Assembly (NCBI GenBank): GCA_029783825.1
Contig: JAREIK010002415.1
Location: 560,501 to 624,500 of the forward strand
Source of the DNA: Sapria himalayana
Taxonomy: Eukaryota > Streptophyta > Magnoliopsida > Malpighiales > Rafflesiaceae
Reading direction: 5' to 3'
DNA length: 64,000 nt
A program made the translations under genes and the position numbers. Position 1 is the first letter of the stretch, and the number at the start of each line of letters is the position of its first letter. The notes beneath the pieces are model-generated. The model searched no databases. It was not told where the DNA came from and saw only the letters and a program-made list of their open reading frames with translations. Below are positions 27,261-39,200 of this stretch, one piece after another.

Positions 27261-30200
27261 CATCAACTTAAGGAGTGTTAAGATAATTCTTGTTTTATTT
27301 TAGATATATTTATAGTTTCTTAGCATAAAGAATTACTTGACACTTTTTGTAGACTAATATTCTTAAAAGTGGTCAATTTACTTATAAATACCTATGCCTT
27401 TTCATTTTATTGTAAAACATTTTTCAATACTCTAATTATTTTCAATTTATAATATGAAATTTAAATAAAAGTTTAACCAGCACAATCAACTTAAATAAAA
27501 AGTTGCCTGACAAATGGGAACATACATGAGGCCCAAATATCATTATATGTCCTGGAACAGGAAAATCAAAAAGACTCGGCATTCCAGAAAATGTAGATAA
27601 CAGCACAAAAGCTCCTACACAAGAAAATTGTTTAGACTAGCACATTTCATAAGGAGAATAATATATATATATATATATATATATAGGCAGAAAATTTATA
27701 GCACACATCACACTTACTCATCAAAAAGAATATAGTATTTTGCTTATCTAACATATCAGTTCATGAAAATAATGTTTGTTGATCAGTTGGATCATTATCA
27801 ATTTGTATAAAAACAAGATTTTCAGAAAAACCAATTGAATGGAGATACTTGTTCATGTACTTCCTTTCGACACCCATGCTAAATTTACAATGGAGCACCT
27901 AAGGTATCAAGGTGGTCCATCTTTTTTGTACTTGAATGCATGTTATATCATTACTCATTAATGATAATTTAATATAGTTTTAATTAAGCAGTGTTAGGAC
28001 AATTTATAAAGAATAATGACTCATTGATAAAACTAATAATATATTTATTTTGCAATATTATATATTAATTATCAAGGAAGCACGGACACGGCTCCCTACA
28101 GCCGTGTCCACGTGTCCGACACCTGGACACGTGGGCATGGTACGAACACGGCACTGATACATGTCTGATACGCCATGTGGCGTATCATTGATCAATCCGT
28201 ATCCGATATGTCACATGGCGTATCGGACCATTGCGTCGGCTGCCATATCCATGCCAAGAGTGACCGATGTCCGACGACGTCCAGTGGCCAACGTCGCCGC
28301 ACGGGCGACGTTGGCAACTTGACGCAGGCGGCGGGCACGATATGTGGGGAGGAAGGGGACGGACATGATTTGAGAGGGGGGAGGCAGGGGGCGGGCATGA
28401 TTTGAGGGGGGAAGGCAGGGGGCGGGCATGATTTGAGGGGGGAGGCAGGGGCGGGCACAATTTGAGAGGGGAGGCAGGGGGCGGGCACGATTTGATGGGG
28501 GAGGCAGGGGGCGGGCACGATTTGAGGGGGGAGGCAGGGGGCGGGCACGATTTGAGGGGGGAGGCAGGGGGCGGGCACGATTAGAGGGGGGAGGCAGGGG
28601 GCGGGCACGATTTGAGGGGGGAGGCAGGTGGCGGGCACGATTTGAGGGGGGAGGCATGGGGAGGCAGGGGGCGGGCACGATTTGAGGGGGGAGGCAGGGT
28701 GCGGGCACGATTTGAGGGGGGAGACAAGGTTGGCATAAAATAAAATAAAATATTTTTATTTTATAAAAATAAAAAACATATATTTTTATATAATATAAGA
28801 TAATTATAAAATATTATTTTATAAAATAAAATAATTATAAATATTATCTTATAAAATAAAATAAAATATTTTTATTTTATAAAATAAAAAATATATATAT
28901 TTATTCTATAAAATAAAATATTTAATTTTATTTTATTTTATAAAATACCTAATATTTATAAAAAAATAATTTTTATTTTTATTTTTATCTTTTTTATCAT
29001 GTCGTATCATAACCGTATTCGTATCCTAGTTTTTTAGAATTTACCGTGTCCCCGTATTTTGACATGTCGTATCCCCGTGTCCGTGTCGGTGCTTTTTAGT
29101 TTATTACAAATATAATAAAATTTTTATTTAAATATAGATATTTATATTATTTAGATCTATTGAATATAAAACTAATAATATATTTATTATATTTCAATAT
29201 ATAAAATATATTAAATATTAACATTATTTATCTATTGTATGTATGTATAGAATATTAAAAAAGTATTTAAATATATATTTATAAACCATTCAAATGTACT
29301 AAAAAAATTAATTACATTTTACTGCATAAGTAATATTAAATTTAATTTTATTTATTTATTAGAGTTATAATAAATTATTAATTTAAATATATATTTATAT
29401 ATTATTTTAATTTATTCAAATCTATTAAATATAAAAATAAATAAAAAATTAATTATATTATAATATATAACTAATATTGAATTAATTTAATTCAAATATA
29501 GATTATTATAAGATCAAAAACAACATAATATATCTAGATATGTTACTATTAGATTTGAATATATCACAAATATATCACATTATATCTAGTTATATCATAG
29601 AAATATATAAATATTTCTTTTTCTTATAACTATTTTTTATGAATATATGAATATATTTGTGATTATCAATATATCTATAATATATCACACATTTTTGGTA
29701 AATATTATTAATTTATCGATCAACAAATATTTTGTATCATATTCATATATTATATTGATAACCATGAATATAGGATATATTCAAATATTTTTATCCTTGA
29801 ATTTCTATCTATGTTGCTCGAATCACTTCCATCAAAAAGAGAAGATTCTAAATACTAAAAATATATCTTATTGGTAATTCCGCTTTTATGACCCAACTCA
29901 TACATCTTAACTCAATTATGTTTTTAAAGTGAAAATACAATATGTGTTTAGAAAAATATGACTTATATTATATAAAATGATAAAAAATACACTTTTAATT
30001 GATAAAATAAGCTATTAAACTCATTCATCAATACTCACAAAACTAACTCATTGATTAGATAAATATTAATAGAGAATAGTATATCAAATTCCTTTCTAAA
30101 TTTATGACGATTCCTTCTAATAATTGAAAGTACTTCAATTATTTTTTTTCTCATTCTCTGGAATCTTGAATTAGTTGTTTCAAGATAAATAATTATTACA

Positions 30201-33200
30201 AGTAATAACTTTTATATTATTTTTATTTTAGTATGGAGACTTTAGTGCTGCTATACCTAATTGCATAATCTCCAAAATTATTGGGAAAAAAATATCAATG
30301 TCAAACGCTCTATTCTCATGTACTTTTCTTTAGTTACAAGGTTATTGTATATGTTAGTCATTGTTTTAAAAAAGTAATAGGCATCATAAGAACACCTCAT
30401 CTAGGCATGCGCCTTAGCACATATAAGATTTGTATATTTAATAGTTATTTGTGTTATAATATATAATATAAATTTTAACCAAGTAATTTTATATATTATC
30501 ATTTCAAACATGATAATATATCATTCAAATTTACAAAAAAAAAATATCATTATATTATTATTAATATTCTCAAATTTTGGTATATCTTCCTCTAAAGAAG
30601 AATCTACAACATATCTTCAGCTATTAACAAAAAGGGATGTATGGTCTTGGAACTAAAAATTATTCCTATAAAGTATGGTGCTTAATTTACAGTTAAATTC
30701 AGAATAAAACACAATGTTCTCCCTTCTAATAATGTTGACAACATCACCCCAAAATAGATGTATCACCATCAAAAATTTATTAATTTTCTGCATCTCTATG
30801 CAAGATGATATAATTATATTTTTTTTTCAATTAATCATTCATTATTATCATCAAAGTTGAGAAGAATTTATGTTTTGTAGTATGGTAATAGCTATTAATT
30901 AGTAATAAGTGCATTAAATTTACATAATTAGCATAAAGATAAAATTTATAATATTAGTTGTTAAGATTAAAAAATGACAAAAATACCTTTGAATATAATA
31001 TTTAATTATATTTTTTATTAAGTGGGATTAAAAAATAATTTATTAAAAAATATATTTAAAATGGAATCCTCATCTCTCCCTTTCTCTCTGTCATCTATTT
31101 ATTTAAAGTGAATAACTTACCAAATTATCCATCTAGTATAAAAGATTTTTACTTACCAACATATATTTTTGATTATACATGTTTCATTCTTAACATCTTT
31201 TCTAGAAGGAAGAAACATGCACAAGTATAAATCTCCTTTTTTAAAAGAAATTAATTAATAGTGCTATAATGTGATGTTTGGTTGAGCAATCAACTGAGTC
31301 TTTTATTATATTCTTTCACCTTCTCTCACGCAATGAATCTATTAGCATTACAGAGATTTTTCTGGATATCCCAATAGATTCTATGATACTATGAGAGATT
31401 TTTCTCTCGTACTCCACTTAGATCACAGCTCTAGAGATAGTAGCCCTTCAATTTCAATTGGATATAAAATATTAAATAAGCCAGACTTTCATTTGTACAT
31501 AAGGAGTTTTGCTGATCTTCATTAAAAATCATCCAAGGAGTCAACTTTTCATATAGAACACTTCTATTCTTGATCTTCTAATTATTCAATAAAAAAACAG
31601 AGAAATTATACTACTCAATCTTTGTCTCAAGTACTTTGTCAATGTTGAATTACTCATATTTGCTTTATTTTTTTCTTTTCTAATAGTGAAAGAGTGCACA
31701 ACTCTAGAAGGACATGGAAGTATTTTGATTATCTGAAAATCTTATTATTAGTTGCAAGTGAATATTCTATATGAAAATTAATCTTAAAGATAAGTGAAAC
31801 ATGTGAAATATCATAATTAGATCATAGAGATAAGGTGCAATGACTTTTTGAGTTAACTATTTTATTATTTTCATAGCCATTTTTTATTATAGTTACTATT
31901 ACGCCGTGATAAGAAAGAACCCAACATGTGAGTTTCTACGACAGGTTTTCATATTTATATATAGAATAGGTTTTTTTTTTTCATTTTTCAATTTGAGGAC
32001 TGAATGTATTTGTAATTTGTATCACTTTTCCTACTTACCATTATAGTAAAATGTTTTTCAATGGATTTTTACATGATATCAAATCAAAAGTTTTGAAAAT
32101 CAAAAAACAATATGGGTAGTGACGTCAAATCATTGGTGGAGTCAGTTAAGTGTGTGTGATAGTCGCATCGATACAATGATACCAATAGTGCATCAACATG
32201 GTGTTTGATGCAAATTCACTATCAACACCAATGAAGTGAGTGGAGGGTGTGAATATAGGATTGACAGCAGGTGTGTCGACGCAATGTGTGCAATAACACT
32301 AACCCATTGTTGGTATCAACAAAGTGTGTTAGTGTGTGTGAATGTGACAATGTGTGGTGTCATGTAATGCACAGTGACAATATGAAAACAGTGCAATAAG
32401 GTATATATAGAACACATGCACACATATTTACAATGATTAAAAGAAGTATAAATTATTGTTATTATTATGTCAAAGCTCGGATAAAAAAATTATACAGAAT
32501 AAATTGAAATTCAGATGTTATCTTAGTCAAGAAAACCTCAATCACCTAGTAGATGAGACTCCTAGTAAAGTGATATAAACGACTTTAATATTAATTCATT
32601 CTCAAATGTTGATTACCATAATGAAATTCATTGAGACTGGATTATCTCGATTGTCACATCTTATACAACATACAAGATATTATGCAAGCTTTTAGCATTA
32701 CTTTACTTATTTTTGGCTACATAGATATATCATATGATTTCTCATTTAATTGGATTGAGAATAAATGAAACTAAATGGTCAGAACGTATCTTTACCCATT
32801 TCACTTGTTTCTCATAACTAGCAATATAATTCTTGAAAATATTCACAATGGAGCTAGATGTGACAGTGAGAATAAGAAAGGGTGAGTAGCTTCTTTATAT
32901 GGTACTAGAGGTATCAAGTGAGTCGTGCAGTCTGGGCACGACATGAGATACAACTCAAATTAAACATGCTATGACTAGCATGACTCGAATTAGACATGTG
33001 CCCGACACAGCACAATCCAGAACTATGCTTGGACCCAGATCATGCCAACCTGAGGCACAACTCATGTCGTGCTTGGATAGAGCCAGCCAAGCCTCGTTAT
33101 GGGCCAGGCAAGACACAAATGTCTGGCCCGATGGCAAAGACCACAGGTACGATGATCCGTGACCTGGCATGGGTGGGTAATGACTCAAGGGTCATGGTCT

Positions 33201-36200
33201 GTCAGGTAGCCACGCAATATGGCCAAGTTTTTAAAAAAAAAATGCAACATAAGTCGAGATCGACTTACGTGACCTTTCTGTTCAACTTAGAGGTGTTAAA
33301 CGGGACGGTCGGCCCATGGCACAGCCCAGTTCAGCCATGTCTAGCCCAACACAGCTTGATCCAGAACCATGCCTAGACTCAGATCGTGCTGACCCAAGGC
33401 ACGGCTCATGTCGTGCTGGGTCAAGTGGTGTTGGGCCTCATGCTGGACCAAGCATAACCCAGGTGCTTAGCCCACAAGCACGGTCCGACAACACAAGTAC
33501 CATTCCCCGAACATCAAATTGGGTATCGAGCGCGATCCAATTGGACTAGCACCACCCCACCCATTTTTTTAAAATATAATACTATTTGTAAAAATTTGTA
33601 TGCCCCACATAGTACATATGGTGGGTTTTTCTGATTAACCTACTACATGGTTGGCTAAGAGCATCCACGTGGCACAACTTGGGCATACGTAAACAAAATA
33701 CATAATGGTTTAGACCCTAAGCAAATTCAAGTGAGCGGTGAGATCTTTGAGACTGGATCTAGTTCAGCTACTATGTTGATCCTCTTCATATACCAAAATG
33801 AGTTAGAGAGAAAAAAACATGACTAAACTAATTACCATTATAGGGGTTCCGATTAGATTTTCACAGGATCCAAAGATAATCAGTATCATGCAAATTTATT
33901 TTCAGCCTACATATCATAGAAATCCTTAATTCACAGGTAAGAATGACATATTAAAATATTATAAGTTGGAAAAATAAATATTAACTAATGAATTTAGGCA
34001 ATATACTAAAATATTATAAGCATCTTTTACATTCCTCACTTTCCACCTCCACATGTAGATTCTAAATGGGCACATAATAAAAAAATTTTAAGATCTTTAA
34101 AGATTCTTTATCCTCTCGATAGCTCTATAATATATGAATACGCGATGAGTATCTAACAATGAAGTAACCATTAAAATATTTATTATGATCATTAAAAATG
34201 GGACATTAGAAGAGATTTTTCACATTAAATACATGTATCAAATCATTAACCTAATAGTACAAGCAGAATAAAAATTATTTTCCCCATTTTAAAAAAAATA
34301 TATAAATTACTAAAATATCTTCAAATGTCTAACATACAACAAAAGTTTGATAGCCTAAGTTTGTCTACGAGTCTAAACAAGAAAAATTTTCAAATAGATA
34401 TGAGACACCATTGAAATTATACTTATTTAATATTGGAGTCATATATTAGATACGAACACATAATATCTAACTACGTCAATAGTAAGAGTGACGAACTTAT
34501 TATTATTAATGACAAAAACTAAGATATAAGAACTTTATTTATGAAATTTCTGAATATTTTTTAAGACATGGCAATATATGTTCAGCTGTTTACTCTCACC
34601 ACTTTCATTGCACCCAGGTGCATATTCAACATTAATGACATGTTTATAAAATTTAGAGTTGACCCGATATTTAATGACATAGCTATTGAGATGAAAACCA
34701 AGTATTTAAAGTATTTGTCCACCATTCTATCTCTTTATTATTTAGCTACTTATATGGATTTTAAGGTTAAGGTTGAAGAAGTAAAGAATATTTTGACATA
34801 AATATTCACATGCATGAACGAAAAATACCAACCTAGAAGGTTCATTTACTATAAATTAATTAAGTTATTTACATATTATGATACTAAGTATGATAGTAAC
34901 TATAGTCAGACTACAAATACGAACATGGACACCATATTTGGAAATGATGATTTTTCCTATTCAATTAGCAACGGAGAAATAACGAGTGGACTGTCAAATA
35001 GGAAAAAGTTATATAGGTACTTAAATATCAATTACTACTGAATCTTATCATAAAATAATAAAAAAAACCTTGATATTTTATAATGATAAAAATCATAAGT
35101 TCACCTATCTCGTGTTGTCAAAAATAACACAGGATCTACTGACTTTTCTGATATCGAGAGTAGCATCGGAGTTTACTTTTTCTATTGTAATTAATATCAT
35201 TTCGAATTGAAGATAAAGACTACAGTCAGATATCATTGAGACACTAACATATATGAAAAATTGGAATGATTCTAGATTGGGCATCCAGAATCATACTGGA
35301 ACAAGAATGAAGGAGTTGCTGGTAGATGATGACTCATAGGATTTTGAAGATATTAAGCCACCACTATTGATACCATCAAACACTTATGCGATGATGATCA
35401 GTTGCATACTTACACCAATTAACATTGAGAATTGGCTTGCATATCATATGATTATGATTACTGATTTTTATTTTATATTGCGATATTGTGTTATTTTATT
35501 TTTTTTAGATTGGATTGAATAATAATTGATTGATGAGTTTTTTTTTATATTTTTGATTATTAAACTTTATCATTTATGTTAATGAATTTATTTTTTTGTG
35601 ATTTATATGAAATAAATAAATAATATAATGTCATAACTCATAACAGATTATTTAAAATTTTTATTTTATAAATAAAATTAAAATCATTAAATCACAATTG
35701 GTGACTGACCGACCTAGGCTGGTAGTCTCTGGACACCTGGCCTGATTTTGCCAAGACTAAAAAAATATTGGCCAAGACGGGCCAACCATAATCAAGGTGT
35801 GCCATGCCAGGCACGGCAAGGTGGCAGGAATGGGCCACCAAAACACGGGTCATGCAAGCACGGCATGGCCCATTTGACACCTCTAGTTCGACTATTCGAG
35901 AGCTTCAACTATTTATTATATTTTCACATAACAAGTACCAATAGCAAAAGTGATAAGCATGACATGTCCCTTTCAGTTTTGTGTCATAAAAAAAAATATT
36001 TTTTTAAAAATACTTTGTAGTCGTGGAATGTGTTTACAATGGCTATAGGCTAGATTTCGGACAGCTACTAAATTTCTAACCATATATATTTATAAAAATA
36101 ATAAAAATAAAAAAATATCAGTTAATTTTAAAATATTCAATAAATAATAAATTGAAATTTCTTGGATTTCATTTTTTATTTCTATAATTATCTCCTTTCT

Positions 36201-39200
36201 TGCTTTTCTCTATCCTCCTCTTGTACTTTTGCTCGTGCTATTTTTTTATGATTATTATATTTACTTATATGGGGTACAATAATAAATTTAAATAGAGATT
36301 GCACAAAGAAAAGTTAACTACAACATAGTGATTATAGTTACAATATAGATTTTTTCATTAATTTGTTAGTTTTATTTGATTGTTTAAAATTTAAAAAAAA
36401 ATAAAAAAAAATAACAAATAATAAATTTAATGATAACGAATTTGAAGTATATATAAATAATAATGACAACTTGATCAAAAAATCCAAAGCTAAAACTAAG
36501 ATCTCTCAAATAGTCTCGACCCAAACTCATTTACTACTTAAAAAATTTAAAAATTAATAAACTTAGTAATAAAGACCAACTTTAAGATAATAAAAAATTA
36601 TTTTAAAATGTCGAAGAAAAATTGATACAATGTACATATTGTCAATATATATATATATAGTACATGTAATAACGGTCACCTAAAAAAGATAATTGATCAA
36701 TGCACAAAAAATATGATACGTTAGATAAAACCCAACTGAATGGTATTTTCAGATGTTTATGTGATGATGATAATATGCAACTATATATGCACTACCATAT
36801 CAGTACTACAGACACAGATTGATGATTTATATAATTTTTTTCGTACAATACCATAATTTCATTATTTTTAGATTTATATCAAAATTCAAATATGTTATTA
36901 TGCACTTATGAACTTATGATTTATCTTATGTCATGTATGTGTATGTATCATATTATACTTTTGATTAATATGAAATAAATTATTTTTTTATTATATATTT
37001 TTAATTTTATTTTTTGAACAAAATATCAAAAAAAATTAAATTATTAATTTCATTTTAATTCATTTAAATATAATATGTTTAATAAATAATAAATTAAAAT
37101 TTTAAAATATTTTAATTGGATTTTTACAATAAATTATGCCCAAAAATTGGAATAATCTAGCACGACTCGAGAAGAATGTGCCACAAATAAACAAGTTGTG
37201 CTAGAACGGCACGGCTCATTGACACCTCTACATGACACTCTTATATTTCCTATCTGAAAATTTAATACTATCTAGATTTGAAGTGTCAAATGGGCCAACG
37301 AGGCTTAAAACCAAATCAAAAAAATCACACAAAGTATGACATGACATGAGAAGGAATCATGCATGCCTTGTGCATGAATCATCTTGTGGCATGATTTGTG
37401 TTGTGCTACACCAAACAAATGAGACCCAAGTGATGAAGCACACCACGGCACATGGGCCTCACTCACTTGTCCATGATGCATAATTTTAAAGAAGACAAGT
37501 GATATCCAAGATACATTTTTTAATATATTATATTGATAGGAGGTACAAAAAGCACATGCGGCCATTTAAAAAAAAGTGTTACCTTTGCAATAACCTTTGA
37601 CAACTATAGTGATGCAAATCATTGTCGATGTCGGATCACTTTATAAAATAACTTTGTAAAAAAAATAATATTTTAATTTAAAAAATTATCTATAAATAAG
37701 AAATTAATATTTAAAATTGTTTATACTTAAACTATAGTATATTTTCTCTATAATCCTCAATTCCCTCAAACTCTCTAAATAGTGATGATGTTAATTGTAT
37801 TTTTTTTTAATTTTTATTATTAAATTATATAAAATATAATTGTATAAATTAATATTGGCAGAAGACCATTACAATTGCTAATTTGATGTTTCTCACCGTT
37901 GGATTCTGATTTGAATTTTTATTAATAATAACTATATTTTAAAAAAATAAAAAATAATTATTATTATGAAAATGATGTAGACGATGATTTAAATAATGAC
38001 AACCTAATTAAAAAATGTAAAACTGAATGAATTCTCAGTCATATGTTGATTTTTCCTCTAACACCTAAAAAATTTTAAAATAAACTATCATATTTAGTAT
38101 AAAATTATTTAAGATAATTAAAAAAAAAATTCTATGGACATCAAAAAAAAATATGCTAAGATATATATTATAAAAAATATATACATGTGAGAGTAGTGTT
38201 GAGACTAGATGCCTTACGAGACACTGAATAATTTGCCAAAATATATGTAGTATTAGATCATAAATAAACTCAACTAAGTAATTGAGTCATTGAATTTAGA
38301 TCAACTTTAAATTTAGTAACTCATTTTATTTACCATCATGAATTTGCAAATGATGAAATGACTAGGTTCATTATTAGCATGAATATTCCTCTTAGCTTTA
38401 CTATTATAAGATCCCTAAGACAACTTACTGGAATAAAAAAATATATAAAATAATTAATAATTTTAGAACATAAAGTTTAATAATCTAGCTCTCGGTAACA
38501 TTTGATATTTGGATTAATCGTGAAAACAAAAATTCACATATATCGCCGCTAACTTTATAATTTATTGATTATGAGTAAAAACTAAATAAAAATATTAAAA
38601 TTTTATATTCTACATCTTCATAATGATTCTAATATAAATGAGTATCTTTTAAGAGTATTTAGAAAATATGAAATAAAATAAAATATTTAGTACAATAATT
38701 AATAATGCTTGAAATATGTATGTGGCAATAAATATTTTATATGAGACATTAAAGACAATACGTTAACTAAGATTTTTCATATTAGATATATGTGTCACAT
38801 AATAAATCTCATAGTACAAGTCTTCTTAAAAATTATTTTCTCCACATTATAATAAATATGTAATGCATTAACATATATTTGAATTTTTAATAAACTATTA
38901 GATTTTTATTTTTAAAATTCATCTAAAGATCATACACCATTAGAATTCAATATATATGATATTAGATTCAATATTAACTATCAATGAGTGATATCGGAAT
39001 ATATAAATAATAAAACAGGTAAAATAATAGTTAATAAATCTACCTACGACATAAGATTTTTATTTTTAAAATTTATAAAAAGTTTATAGAATATAATCAA
39101 CATATGTTTACCTGTTTACACTCTTACAATATGCATTACAATGATGTGCATAAGAAACATGAGTAATATCCTTAATCAATATAGAAAAAACTCATTTTTT

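Larger units (their letters stand above)
24183..27525 (-). other. PEX1 intron (3.3 kb) between exons C and D
   Basis: Contains an unassigned GC-richer segment (24480-24980), a (TG)n run at 27221-27258 and AT-rich sequence without a recognisable element. A short direct repeat with the core AGTAATGATCCACTTGTGAT occurs near 26640 and 26670. Confidence 0.8.
32906..37230 (+). mobile_element. hAT family A element A3 (outer), interrupted by A4
   Basis: Starts TAGAGGTATCAAGTGAGTCG and ends CACGGCTCATTGACACCTCTA minus its first base, with flanks TATGGTAC and CATGACAC (5 of 8). It resembles the 5' part of the element at 46354 up to AGGTTTTTAAAAAAAAAAT, then is broken at 33287 by A4 and resumes at 35886. 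The resumed part carries a degraded N-terminal transposase region (36425-36740: NDNLIKKSKAKTKIS, then DEKLI- and KKYDTLD-like text). Its central and C-terminal transposase parts are missing. Confidence 0.6.

Noticed and set aside
27526..27614. Alternative donor for PEX1 exon C that would keep Pro in the Walker A
   Set aside because: The only GT near the junction is CAT|GTATGT. Other choices break the phase with exon D.
28185..28708. Three overlapping proline-rich minus-strand open frames of 91-165 codons
   Set aside because: They arise from the 30-bp minisatellite, whose unit length is a multiple of three and lacks stops in all frames. No homology or gene structure.
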